Assembly: GCF_000189775.2 (NCBI RefSeq)
Contig: NC_015555.1
Coordinates: 1,561,001-1,625,000 of the forward strand
Source of the DNA: Thermoanaerobacterium xylanolyticum LX-11
GTDB lineage: Bacteria; Bacillota; Thermoanaerobacteria; Thermoanaerobacterales; Thermoanaerobacteraceae
DNA length: 64,000 nt
Direction of reading: 5' to 3'
The position numbers and the translations under genes were made by a program. The notes below the pieces were generated by a model. It ran no database searches and was not told where the DNA came from. It was given only the letters and a program-made list of their open reading frames with translations. This document shows positions 36,425-46,883 of this stretch, one piece after another (within the stretch, counting starts at the first letter, position 1; each line of letters opens with the position of its first letter).

Positions 36425-36497
36425 GGCCTTATCGTCTAGTGGCCTAGGACATCGCCCTCTCACGGCGAAGACAGGGGTTCGACTCCCCTTAAGGCTA
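36425..36497 (+). tRNA. tRNA-Glu (anticodon CTC)
   Basis: Acceptor GGCCTTA/TAAGGCT (one G-T pair), anticodon stem CGCC/GGCG with loop CTCTCAC (anticodon CTC, reads GAG), T arm CAGGGGTTCGACTCCCCTT region, discriminator A. The bases after it are CTT, so CCA is not encoded and must be added, unlike the adjacent tRNA-Gln. Confidence 0.94.
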
Positions 36498-36502
36498 CTT
36501 CT

Positions 36503-36536
36503 AAAAGCATCGCTTTAAAAAGCGGTGCTTTTTTTA
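36503..36536 (+). terminator. terminator of the tRNA operon
   Basis: AAAGCATCGCT / AGCGGTGCTTT stem (one C-A-free wobble pair) followed by a seven-T run, six bases after tRNA-Glu. Confidence 0.9.
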
Positions 36537-36562
36537 TGTTTAAAGTTATAATTTTAGATAAA

Positions 36563-36611
36563 AAACACCATTTATTGCATTTAACTATATACAACGCAAT
36601 AAATGGTGTTT
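36563..36611 (-). terminator. terminator of the nfnAB operon
   Basis: 16-bp perfect inverted repeat AAACACCATTTATTGC / GCAATAAATGGTGTTT with a 17-base loop, followed on the minus strand by TTTATC. It lies 12 bases after the nfnB stop. Confidence 0.8.
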
Positions 36612-36623
36612 TACAGTTAAAAA

Positions 36624-38862
<2,239 letters not shown>

Positions 38863-38892
38863 TTTTTTCACACCTCCAAAGTTTAGTAATAA

Positions 38893-38921
38893 ATTATGTC
38901 TGGCTTTATACCAGACATAAT
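38893..38921 (-). promoter_or_regulatory. 11-bp palindrome in the nfnA leader
   Basis: ATTATGTCTGG - 7 bases - CCAGACATAAT, between the nfnA promoter and start. As RNA it would be a stable hairpin 30 bases before the start, without a T-tract; as DNA it could be an operator. Confidence 0.6.
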
Positions 38922-38938
38922 TTTTCACTTAATGATAT

Positions 38939-38965
38939 ATTATATATTTATATAACTAATGTCAA
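38939..38965 (-). promoter_or_regulatory. nfnAB promoter
   Basis: TTGACA (38965-38960) followed by an AT-rich stretch with TATAAT at 38944-38939 (15-base spacer) or a shifted TAATAT-like -10. The -35 is consensus; the exact -10 is uncertain. Confidence 0.55.
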
Positions 38966-39000
38966 ATATTTTTACATTAAAAACAACAAATTGTCTAATC

Positions 39001-39031
39001 ATTTAACAAAATCGTAATAAATTTAACAAAA
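39001..39031 (-). repeat. direct repeat upstream of the nfnAB promoter
   Basis: ATTTAACAAAA occurs at 39001-39011 and again at 39021-39031, a 20-base period (two helical turns), about 36-66 bases upstream of the -35. On the minus strand each copy is TTTTGTTAAAT and contains TTGTTAA, the half-site of the redox repressor Rex. Possible activator or repressor site. Confidence 0.6.
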
Positions 39032-39052
39032 CAAGACAATTTTTTATCAAAG

Positions 39053-40252
39053 TTAAAGAGATTCTAAATAAATCTTTTCAATGACAGATTCAGTAGCCTC
39101 AACAGGTGCAATAGATAACAATCCATCCAGGGAAGGAGTTGTTTTAGCAAGTTTCACAAGATTAGGAATATCATCTTTCGTAAACCCAAAATCAGATAAC
39201 TTTTGAGTGCACCCTACATTAAAAAGCCATTCCTGAACTTTTTCTGCAACATACTCCGCCTCAGCAGGCAGTCCTTTTAAACCAGGAACTATAGGACTAT
39301 ATACATCAGCCAATACTTCTGCTGTAGCTGGATAAATAGCTTTTATAACTGCTGGCAATATTGCTCCAAGTCCTAACCCGTGAGCTATTTCAGGTTTTAC
39401 AGCACTTAAAGGATGTTCTAAAGCGTGAGTAAGATGTAAAAGGCCATTGTCAAAAGATATACCAGCTAATGCAGAAGCATACAGAAGATAATATCTTGCT
39501 ACAAGATTTAATGGATCATTTACAGCAGCAGGAAGGTAACGAACAATCAATCTTACTGTTTCCTTAGCCGTAAGAATGCTATATGGAGATGCAACAAGCG
39601 TTGTAGCTGCTTCAGTAATATGATTTAAAGCATCAACGGTAACTGCTATCGTCTGCTTTTTGTCAAGCTTTGTCATAAGCGAAGGATCGTCTATAGCATA
39701 CATAGGGTATAAGCAATCATAAGCTATAGCTGGCTTATAATTTTTCTCTAGTATAGTAGCTACTGCAAATCTATCTACTTCCGTTCCTGTACCATGTGTA
39801 AGATTTATAGCTATTATAGGGACAGCCTTATCAGGTATAAATTTCTGCTCGTAAAGTTCTCTTGCATTTTTATCAGTATACTTTAAAAGTACAGCTACGC
39901 TTTTGGCAGTATCTATCGGACTACCACCACCAATTCCAATTACAGCTTTTGCTCCAGATTCACGTCCGATTTTTGCTGCTTCATCAATCATATCAACTGT
40001 AGGATTTGGACCAACTTTGTCGTAAAGCGAATATTTTAAATCAAGCTCCTCCAATACAGGTTTTACAACATCCCAAGCACCGCTAGTCTTATACGATCCT
40101 TTGCCTGTTATAAAAATAACATTATTAATGCCATTAATTTTTAGATTTTCTAATATATCCTTTATCTTATGTATACTGCCAGCACCAAAATAAATCGTAT
40201 TTTTGCAGCGAAGTTCAAAAATCTTGTTAGGATTAATCTTTGTTTCCCACAT
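39053..40252 (-). CDS. adhA: iron-containing alcohol dehydrogenase (AdhA/butanol dehydrogenase type)
   Basis: Group III Fe-dependent alcohol dehydrogenase reducing aldehydes to primary alcohols. NAD(P)-binding GIGGGSPIDTAK, metal ligands in DALNHITEA, HALEHPLS and HGLGLGAI. 399 aa. The family with this N-terminus (MWETKINPNKIFELRC) is NADPH-linked in thermophilic anaerobes, and its position directly upstream of nfnAB fits supply of NADPH. The symbol is by recognition of the adhA-nfnAB arrangement described in Thermoanaerobacterium; cofactor is inference. Confidence 0.88.
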   Translation of the reverse strand: MWETKINPNKIFELRCKNTIYFGAGSIHKIKDILENLKINGINNVIFITGKGSYKTSGAWDVVKPVLEELDLKYSLYDKVGPNPTVDMIDEAAKIGRESGAKAVIGIGGGSPIDTAKSVAVLLKYTDKNARELYEQKFIPDKAVPIIAINLTHGTGTEVDRFAVATILEKNYKPAIAYDCLYPMYAIDDPSLMTKLDKKQTIAVTVDALNHITEAATTLVASPYSILTAKETVRLIVRYLPAAVNDPLNLVARYYLLYASALAGISFDNGLLHLTHALEHPLSAVKPEIAHGLGLGAILPAVIKAIYPATAEVLADVYSPIVPGLKGLPAEAEYVAEKVQEWLFNVGCTQKLSDFGFTKDDIPNLVKLAKTTPSLDGLLSIAPVEATESVIEKIYLESL

Positions 40253-40393
40253 TTTTATAACCTCCTATTAGTTAAATTTATAACAAATTTCATATTATAT
40301 TATAGTTCCTTTCCATCGAATAGTCAAATTCAGTCCTGCAATAAAATTTTCTCTAACAAAAATTAATATAAAAAGACGCATATTACATTAAAA

Positions 40394-40456
40394 AGAGAAA
40401 CCACTACAGATTAACAATTTATCTATGAAATTGTTAATCACATTAACGGTTTCTCT
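40394..40456 (-). terminator. two-tier hairpin terminator
   Basis: Outer arms AGAGAAACC (40394-40402) and GGTTTCTCT (40448-40456) enclose perfect 12-bp arms GATTAACAATTT / AAATTGTTAATC (40409-40439). On the minus strand it is followed by TTTTTAATG. It ends the gene at 40548 and precedes adhA. The rest of the 295-base gap holds no gene. Confidence 0.7.
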
Positions 40457-40547
40457 TCATCTCCAACCTAAAAATTTATATTTACTTATCAACATCTATA
40501 TTACAAGAAAATTGTTATGTCCATATTAAGTACACGTTACGTTTATG

Positions 40548-40973
40548 TTAATTTCTTAAAATATCTTCTACAAGTTCAACGTCAAAACCTGCGTCTATGT
40601 AACCTTGCTTTATGATATTATAATACCTTTTGCTTGGTTTTCCTATATCATACCCCGAATTCATTATATATGTCATCGCTTTTATTGATTTGCCTTCGCA
40701 AATTGCTTCTACAAATTCTTTTCTATAAAGATCCGGATAATCTTCATATTTATCCAAAGCATCTTCATCTTTCTTTCCTATTTCCCACAAAAGAGACGGA
40801 ACAAAACTGCCATTTGACTGTTCAATTGTGGCATAAGCAAAACCGTCTTTACCTTTGAATACCAGTTTCCAATTTTCGATTATGGCAGGGCCAATTAATT
40901 GTGCATTTGGGCATCTTTTCATCATTTCTGTAAAATTCATATTGCTGCCATATGCCAAATAAAGCTTTCCCAT
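40548..40973 (-). CDS. gamma-glutamylcyclotransferase-like (AIG2/GGCT fold) protein
   Basis: 141 aa, with the substrate-binding loop YLAYGSNMN near the N-terminus and the catalytic-Glu region DKYEDYPDLYRKEFVEA, then AMTYIM. This is the GGCT fold, which forms 5-oxoproline from gamma-glutamyl amines. The true substrate here is unknown. Start ATG 40973; stands alone between gltX and adhA. Confidence 0.85.
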   Translation of the reverse strand: MGKLYLAYGSNMNFTEMMKRCPNAQLIGPAIIENWKLVFKGKDGFAYATIEQSNGSFVPSLLWEIGKKDEDALDKYEDYPDLYRKEFVEAICEGKSIKAMTYIMNSGYDIGKPSKRYYNIIKQGYIDAGFDVELVEDILRN

Positions 40974-41017
40974 AGGTTCATCTCCTAATTAAATTTACCA
41001 TAAAAATTATATTTAAA

Positions 41018-41052
41018 CAAAAGTAAGAGAACAGAATATCCTCTTACTTTTG
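41018..41052 (-). terminator. gltX terminator
   Basis: CAAAAGTAAGAG / CTCTTACTTTTG, perfect 12-bp stem, 11-base loop, followed by TTTA on the minus strand. It overlaps the last codons of gltX. Confidence 0.8.
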
Positions 41053-42486
41053 TTTAATGCTTTCAATATACTTTATGGCTTTTTCTATCCTTTCAACAGT
41101 CTTTTCTTTGCCCAATAGTTCCATTATATCAAATAAACCTGGTCCAAACGTTCTGCCAGATATAGCAAGTCTTGTCGGGTGAAACAAATCACCACTTTTT
41201 ATGTTCAGCCTTTCTATCAAATCCCGGTAGGCATTTTCAGTTTCAATCAAATTAAAATCATCTACTGCCTTGAGTGCTTTGATGGCTTCTCTAAGTATGT
41301 TTTCGACTCCATCTTTTTCAAAATACTTTTTAACGCCTTTTTCATCGTATAAAAAGTCATCTTTGAAGTAGTATGACATGGCATCAGCTATTTCGCTTAA
41401 AGTCTTTTCCCTTTCTCTTACAGCACTTACAATCTTTCTTATATAATCATAATCGTATTCATCACCTATTAATCCCTTGCTAATCAAAAACGGTATGACT
41501 TCTTTTGTCAACCTATCTATATCACAATCTCTTATGTAAATGCCATTTAGCCAAGTAAGCTTTTTTGTATCATATATAGCTGGATTTTTAGATACCCTAT
41601 CTAAAGTAAATTCTCTTACACTTTTTTCTGTTGTAAACACTTCTTCACCATCTGACGGAACCCATCCTAAAAGTGTGATATAGTTTATGATTGCCTCAGG
41701 CAAGTATCCTAAATCTCTAAACTCCTGCACAGACGTAGCCCCATGCCTTTTGCTGAGTTTACTTCTGTCAGGCGCCAATATCATCGAAACGTGTGCAAAT
41801 TCTGGTTTTTCAAATCCTAATGCTTCGTATATAAGAATTTGCTTAGGAGTATTTGATAAGTGCTCCTCTCCTCTTATTATATGGCTTATCTCCATATCAT
41901 AATCATCTATTACCGTTGCAAAATTGTATGTAGGCATATTATCCGACTTCATTATGATAAAATCATCAAACGTTGAATTGTCAAACTCAACATCTCCTCT
42001 GATTATATCGTGCACTACCGTTTTTCCTTCCTTTGGCACTTTCAGACGTACGACGTATTTTTTGCCTTCATCCATGTACTTTTTTACTTCGTCAGGCGAT
42101 AAATTCCTACATTTGCCTGTATACATAGATGGTTTTCCAGCCTTTTGCGCTTCGCTTCTCATTATATCAAGCTCTTCTTTTGTACAAAAACAATAATAAG
42201 CTTTGCCTTGTATTACCAGTTCATCAGCATACTTTTTATACATCTCAAGTCTTTTTGACTGGTATAAAGGCCCTTCATCCCAATCGATGCCAAGCCACTT
42301 AAGTCCGTCTAATATGGCCTTCATCGAGTCACCAGTTGAACGCTCTAAATCTGTATCATCAACTCTTAAAATTAACTTTCCATTGTTGTGCCTTGCAAAA
42401 AGCCAATTAAATAACGCTGTTCTGGCACCGCCAATATGTAAATTGCCTGTTGGGCTTGGTGCAAACCTAACTCTAACATCTTTCAT
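41044..42486 (-). CDS. gltX: glutamate--tRNA ligase
   Basis: Class I aminoacyl-tRNA synthetase. HIGH motif in [31 protein letters not shown], and the KMSKS equivalent [11 protein letters not shown]. The C-terminal anticodon domain is predominantly helical. 480 aa. In Firmicutes the non-discriminating type also charges tRNA-Gln, which is then amidated by GatCAB; whether this copy is non-discriminating cannot be decided here. ATG 42486, promoter at 42533-42561. No T-box leader seen. Confidence 0.96.
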   Translation of the reverse strand: MKDVRVRFAPSPTGNLHIGGARTALFNWLFARHNNGKLILRVDDTDLERSTGDSMKAILDGLKWLGIDWDEGPLYQSKRLEMYKKYADELVIQGKAYYCFCTKEELDIMRSEAQKAGKPSMYTGKCRNLSPDEVKKYMDEGKKYVVRLKVPKEGKTVVHDIIRGDVEFDNSTFDDFIIMKSDNMPTYNFATVIDDYDMEISHIIRGEEHLSNTPKQILIYEALGFEKPEFAHVSMILAPDRSKLSKRHGATSVQEFRDLGYLPEAIINYITLLGWVPSDGEEVFTTEKSVREFTLDRVSKNPAIYDTKKLTWLNGIYIRDCDIDRLTKEVIPFLISKGLIGDEYDYDYIRKIVSAVREREKTLSEIADAMSYYFKDDFLYDEKGVKKYFEKDGVENILREAIKALKAVDDFNLIETENAYRDLIERLNIKSGDLFHPTRLAISGRTFGPGLFDIMELLGKEKTVERIEKAIKYIESIKQK

Positions 42487-42532
42487 ATAAACATCCCTTT
42501 CCAGCTGTCTATTGGATTTAAAACTAATTTAG

Positions 42533-42561
42533 ATTATACTTTAATATATAATATTTTTCAA
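42533..42561 (-). promoter_or_regulatory. gltX promoter
   Basis: TTGAAA (42561-42556), 17-base spacer, TATAAT (42538-42533), about 50 bases before the start. Confidence 0.8.
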
Positions 42562-42614
42562 CAATTGCACATAATATATGGTTACACGACATTAATATTT
42601 TAAGGAGGCTCAAA

Positions 42615-43085
42615 ATGAAGGATATAATCGTAAATTTGTTAAAAGAACGTGGAGTAGATATTGAAGACATGGCTAAACTTGTATTAGAGCTTCAAAAAAA
42701 GTATTACGATCTAACTATGGATGAGGCAATAGAAAGCTTAAATGCAGTTTTAGACAAAAGAGAAGTTCAAAATGCCGTATTGACAGGCATAACCCTTGAC
42801 AAACTTGCAGAGAAAAACATGTTAGAAGAACCACTTCTATCAATTCTTAAAAGAGATGAACCACTATATGGGATTGACGAAATCTTAGCCTTAAGCATTA
42901 CAAACATCTACGGATCAATTGGGCTTACTAACTATGGTTACTTAGATAAAGTAAAACTCGGCATAATAGGAACATTAAATGAACATAAAGACGAAAGGTG
43001 CAATACATTTATAGATGATTTGGTCGCCGCAATAGTTGCTGCGGCATGTTCTAGAATAGCTCACTCCATCAAAAGCGGAAAATAG
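42615..43085 (+). CDS. PgpA-domain protein, YutG/LtrC family
   Basis: 156 aa, related to phosphatidylglycerophosphatase A. Family features: VDIEDMAKLVLELQKKY, LTMDEAIESLNAVLDKREVQNAVLTGI and YGIDEILALSITNIYGSIGLTNYGYLDK (positions about 85-115). B. subtilis YutG and Listeria LtrC (needed for growth in the cold) are close relatives. Probable role in removing phosphate from a lipid precursor, but most YutG proteins lack the membrane helices of E. coli PgpA. ATG 42615 with AAGGAGG; own transcription unit on the plus strand. Confidence 0.85.
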   Translation: MKDIIVNLLKERGVDIEDMAKLVLELQKKYYDLTMDEAIESLNAVLDKREVQNAVLTGITLDKLAEKNMLEEPLLSILKRDEPLYGIDEILALSITNIYGSIGLTNYGYLDKVKLGIIGTLNEHKDERCNTFIDDLVAAIVAAACSRIAHSIKSGK

Positions 43086-43091
43086 ATTAAA

Positions 43092-43116
43092 AAGGGGCTT
43101 ACTAAAAATGCCCCTT
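43092..43116. terminator. bidirectional terminator between the pgpA-like gene and msrA
   Basis: AAGGGGC / GCCCCTT stem with an 11-base loop between two facing genes; T-rich on the plus strand (TTCATTTTACTTTTT) and A-rich before it. Confidence 0.75.
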
Positions 43117-43607
43117 CATTTTACTTTTTCAAAAAGTTCTCTTGGTATATGGCAATAACCATTTGGATTTTTCTTAAGGTACTTCTGGTGATATTCCTCA
43201 GCGTCGTAAAAATTTTTAAGCGGTTCAATTTCAGTCACGATCGGCTTTTCATACTTTTTCTGCTCTTCCTCCTTAGATCTTAATATCACATTAAGATCGC
43301 CATCATCTATGTAGTAAATCCCCGTACGATACTGCGTACCTATGTCATTGCCTTGCCTATTTTTAAGTGTAGGATCTACGATCTTCCAATAGCTTCTCAG
43401 CAAATCTTCTAACGATATAATACTCTCATCGTATTTTATATAACAGGCCTCAGCAAAACCTGTCGTATTTGTGCACACTTCTTCGTATGTTGGGTTTTCC
43501 TTGTTTCCATTTGCATATCCAACTTTCGTCTCAATTACCCCGTCTATGGTGTCAAAGTAGGCTTGGACACCCCAAAAACATCCACCTGCTAAAACTATTT
43601 CTTTCAT
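43116..43607 (-). CDS. msrA: peptide methionine-S-sulfoxide reductase MsrA
   Basis: Repairs methionine-S-sulfoxide. Catalytic cysteine in [13 protein letters not shown] at residue 10; later YFYFD-type region as [13 protein letters not shown] and [13 protein letters not shown]. No resolving-Cys C-terminal extension beyond [11 protein letters not shown]. 163 aa. ATG 43607 after AGGAGG. No msrB nearby. Confidence 0.95.
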   Translation of the reverse strand: MKEIVLAGGCFWGVQAYFDTIDGVIETKVGYANGNKENPTYEEVCTNTTGFAEACYIKYDESIISLEDLLRSYWKIVDPTLKNRQGNDIGTQYRTGIYYIDDGDLNVILRSKEEEQKKYEKPIVTEIEPLKNFYDAEEYHQKYLKKNPNGYCHIPRELFEKVK

Positions 43608-43672
43608 AGCTACTCCTCCTCATAAGAATCTAATATAAGTCTAACACACTAAATAGCCAAAGAAAAATATTT

Positions 43673-44734
43673 TTATTTTATTCTTGACAATGTAAACTTC
43701 ACTTCACCCGCATTTGTCTCAACACTCACTAATTTATATTGTTTTAATGGACTTTCAAAATCCAAAACAGTATTGTAGTTTTTTATAATATTGTTTAAGT
43801 CTTCTCCCGTTATCTCCACACCTTTTACATTAATTGACGTAACGTTGAAATCAATTTTTCCATCATTCACCTTAAAATTTCCATATAAAGTATAATTATC
43901 CCCATCAGATAAAGTAAATCCGCTATCATCGAATATGATCTTTACATTTTTCAATACATCATTATAATTGTCAATCATATTGCTTATTGATTCATCGCTA
44001 AATGATGCTGATACCGAATCAATTTGAATATCGAAGTTATCAGGCTGAAGGCTGTTCCAAGGCAGTTTTGAAATATTATTTAGCAAAAAATCAAGAGATG
44101 GTATGCCACTTTCCACCGATGCACTTATGTCTAATATTCTTTGGTAATCGCTAATTTGCTTTTTAATATTGTCAAGCATTGCACTTTTTTCGCTTTCTAA
44201 TTTATTTAAAGTCAAAATCGCATTTTTTTGTTCTTCTATTTTTTTCCTCAATTCATCTCTCTGATGGCTTAATACCTCTTCTTCAGTTTTTTTATTTTTT
44301 AAGAGGTAATTTATGTGATCTAATTTGCTGTAAAAGTAATTAGTAATTATATCAATGTATATCAATCTGTGCAAAAGCTCTGATGCGTTGTTTGACATCA
44401 GTAAAAGGGATAATATGGTGTTTGTACCATTCATGTACAAAAACCTAAACCAACTTTTTATATTATTTCTCTCGTTCACGATTTCTCTGCTTATGCTTGA
44501 TATCTCTTTTTCCATTGAATCGATATGTTTTGTTGTATCTGTGATTTCAGAATTGAGTTTTTCCAATAAATTTGATGCTCTTACTTTTTCCATATCTAAA
44601 TTAAATAGCTCAATTATGATTTTTTGTTCCTCAATCTGTGCATTTTTTAAATCTGATGCAGGGTCAGAATAAGTCGTCTTAATATTTGAAAACAGCAATA
44701 GAAATATCAAAAGTATTGACACGTATTTCTTCAT
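43673..44734 (-). CDS. exported coiled-coil protein, PcsB/CwlO N-terminal-like, unknown C-terminal domain
   Basis: 353 aa. Signal peptide (YVSILLIFLLLFSNIKTTYS), then long coiled coils (residues ~25-100 and ~135-195) separated by WFRFLYMNGTNTILSLLLMSNNASELLHRLIYI (about 90-125), the pattern of the PcsB/CwlO regulatory coiled coil activated by FtsEX. In place of a NlpC/P60 or CHAP hydrolase there is a beta-rich C-terminal domain (about 215-353) I do not recognise. No catalytic residues seen. It may act as a regulator or lipid/wall-binding protein. comEA is 42 bases upstream. Confidence 0.65.
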   Translation of the reverse strand: MKKYVSILLIFLLLFSNIKTTYSDPASDLKNAQIEEQKIIIELFNLDMEKVRASNLLEKLNSEITDTTKHIDSMEKEISSISREIVNERNNIKSWFRFLYMNGTNTILSLLLMSNNASELLHRLIYIDIITNYFYSKLDHINYLLKNKKTEEEVLSHQRDELRKKIEEQKNAILTLNKLESEKSAMLDNIKKQISDYQRILDISASVESGIPSLDFLLNNISKLPWNSLQPDNFDIQIDSVSASFSDESISNMIDNYNDVLKNVKIIFDDSGFTLSDGDNYTLYGNFKVNDGKIDFNVTSINVKGVEITGEDLNNIIKNYNTVLDFESPLKQYKLVSVETNAGEVKFTLSRIK

Positions 44735-44775
44735 AATTTCTCCCCATCATGTTCTATATGGAACAAATTTACATT

Positions 44776-45393
44776 TCAATTAACTGTTATCTTATCTTTT
44801 ATTTGTTCAAAAAGCTTTGGCCCAATCCTTGAAACATTCATGATGTCCTCTATTCTTTGAAAATTGCCATGTTGCTCTCTAAAATCTATTATGCGCTGTG
44901 CAGTGACTTCGCCAATTCCCGGCAGTGTATCAAGCTCTTCTTTTGTAGCCGTATTGATATTTATCTTGCCATTTGGTGCATTAGAACTGCTGAATTTATC
45001 ATTGGAAACATCATTTTCTCCTATTTTCGGCACTTTTATCATCTGCTCATCTTTTAACTTTTCGGCTAAATTTATATCTGAAAGATCTGCATCATCCAAC
45101 GGCCCTCCTGCCAGTTTTATAGCATCATCGATTCTGTCACCTTCTTTCATAGTATATACCCCAGGCGATTTAACAAGACCAGTTACATACACTTTTATTT
45201 CTTTGGACTTTTCATTTTCTATTGGTTCACCTGTATTGGAATTGTTTATTAAATTCTTATCGCTTTTAATGTTGACAATATCATCATTCTTTTGAGTTTT
45301 GCTTCTTTCAAAGACAAAATACCCCGTTAATAATGAAGCTATTATCAATAAAACAATAATTCCATATTGTTGACTTTTGGTTAATTTAAACAT
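44776..45393 (-). CDS. comEA: competence protein ComEA
   Basis: DNA receptor for transformation. N-terminal membrane anchor (YGIIVLLIIASLLTGYFVF), Asn/Ser/Lys-rich spacer, SLBB domain (KEIKVYVTGLVKSPGVYTM, LAGGPLDDADLSDINLA), C-terminal helix-hairpin-helix pair KININTATKEELDTLPGIGEVTAQRIIDFRE (positions about 143-175). 205 aa. With comEC at 19.2-21.5 kb, two parts of the uptake machine are intact in this window. Confidence 0.94.
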   Translation of the reverse strand: MFKLTKSQQYGIIVLLIIASLLTGYFVFERSKTQKNDDIVNIKSDKNLINNSNTGEPIENEKSKEIKVYVTGLVKSPGVYTMKEGDRIDDAIKLAGGPLDDADLSDINLAEKLKDEQMIKVPKIGENDVSNDKFSSSNAPNGKININTATKEELDTLPGIGEVTAQRIIDFREQHGNFQRIEDIMNVSRIGPKLFEQIKDKITVN

Positions 45394-45509
45394 ACTCCAC
45401 CTCTTTCGATTTTGCTATATAAATATTTCTACATTTTTATATAAATTCCTTTTTAAATTTCATATTTTTTTGATATACTAAAATTATAAGCGTATATGGA
45501 GGCAAAAGC

Positions 45510-46883
45510 ATGAAAAAAATAGTTTCTATTATTACGGTTATTATATTTTTGATTAATTTTATACCAAAAGTATATGGAATGGAAAATCCACCGCAAATTG
45601 TAGGGCCTACAGCGGTACTGATGGATTTCACTACTGGTCAAGTCCTTTACGACAAAAATATGAATCAAAGAATGTATCCTGCCAGCACGACAAAAATTTT
45701 AACAGCGATTATCGCCATTGAAAAAGGGAAATTAAATGATGTAGTAACTGTAAATGATGATGTCAAAAATATTGATGGAAATTCTATCTACCTTGTACCG
45801 GGAGAAAAACTTACATTAGAGCAATTGCTTTATGCTATGCTTTTAGAGTCTGCTAATGATGCTGCAATTGCAGTAGCTGACCATATTGGTGGCAGCATAC
45901 AAGGATTTGCAAATTTGATGAATGAGAAGGCAAAAGAAATTGGTGCTAAAGACAGCCATTTTGTCAATCCAAATGGATTGCCAAATACTGAGCACTACTC
46001 GACACCATATGATATGGCTTTGATAGCAAGGTATGCAATGAGAAATGCTACATTTAGAAAAATCGTAAGCACTATACATTATCAGATACCACCTACTAAC
46101 AAATTTGATAAGCCAAGAGATCTCTGGATTAGCAATAGATTAATAAAACCCACAAGCTTTCATTACGACGGGGCAGATGGGGTAAAAACGGGTTACACTA
46201 TTGCCGCTAATCAAGTTTTTGTAGGATCTGCTACAAGAAATGGCCACAGATTGATATCTGTAATCATGGGTGATGAAGGTACAAACATATGGACAGATAC
46301 GATAAAATTGTTAAACTATGGTTTTAATAATTTTGATCTTGTAAATCCTTTAGAGCAGAATTCAATCGTAACATACGTAGATATTGGAAAGGTAAAGTTT
46401 AAGTTACCCCTTATTGCAAAAGACTCATTCTACTATGTAGTGCCAAAAGGACAAGAAAACAGTATTAAGTCATCTATTTCGGTCGATAAAAATATAAATG
46501 CACCTGTAAAGAAAGGCACTACGTTAGGCTCGATCAATTTCACTTTCAATGGTAAATACATTGGAAGTGTACCGCTTATAGCGGATGAGTCGGTTTATAA
46601 AAATTACTTAGGAACATACTACAATGGAACTAAAACCACTGTAATGAAAGATTATAGCACAATCAGATCCTACGTTGAACTTTTTCTGGGGTTATTCATA
46701 GTGATGATATCAATTCTGCTGTGGCTAAGAAAAAGGGTGAACAACCCTTTTTTATCTATAAAACAACTTTGCAATCGATGGCTTTTTTATGCTTACTGCT
46801 TTATGAGGACACAGCTCTTGACAGCAAAAACACCTAATACACGCTTTAAGGTCGACAATTGGCTTGCTTTCAACCATTTTTAA
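45510..46883 (+). CDS. dacF: D-alanyl-D-alanine carboxypeptidase (DacF-type), with an abnormal read-through tail
   Basis: Low-molecular-weight PBP (peptidase S11) trimming pentapeptide stems. Signal peptide, SxxK in YPASTTKILTAI, SxN in LLESANDAAIA, KTG in DGVKTGYTIAA, the C-terminal PBP5-like beta domain, and a membrane anchor LFLGLFIVMISILLWL. After WLRKR at residue ~409 the frame continues about 48 codons through the terminator hairpin (46731-46751) and antisense to the DUF362 gene. A TGA one frame over (46738-46740) lies in the hairpin loop, so a one-base indel in the A5 run (46730-46734) probably removed the original stop. Promoter TGATATACT upstream. Confidence 0.88.
   Translation: MKKIVSIITVIIFLINFIPKVYGMENPPQIVGPTAVLMDFTTGQVLYDKNMNQRMYPASTTKILTAIIAIEKGKLNDVVTVNDDVKNIDGNSIYLVPGEKLTLEQLLYAMLLESANDAAIAVADHIGGSIQGFANLMNEKAKEIGAKDSHFVNPNGLPNTEHYSTPYDMALIARYAMRNATFRKIVSTIHYQIPPTNKFDKPRDLWISNRLIKPTSFHYDGADGVKTGYTIAANQVFVGSATRNGHRLISVIMGDEGTNIWTDTIKLLNYGFNNFDLVNPLEQNSIVTYVDIGKVKFKLPLIAKDSFYYVVPKGQENSIKSSISVDKNINAPVKKGTTLGSINFTFNGKYIGSVPLIADESVYKNYLGTYYNGTKTTVMKDYSTIRSYVELFLGLFIVMISILLWLRKRVNNPFLSIKQLCNRWLFYAYCFMRTQLLTAKTPNTRFKVDNWLAFNHF
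46731..46753. terminator. bidirectional terminator inside the dacF tail
   Basis: AAAAGGGT - GAACA - ACCCTTTT followed by TT; it abuts the stop of the convergent DUF362 gene at 46752. Its position shows where dacF transcription, and originally translation, should end. Confidence 0.85.

Noticed and set aside
41044-42600. T-box leader upstream of gltX
   Set aside because: The 125-base gap has a plain promoter and no T-box sequence or antiterminator; likewise none before ilvE.
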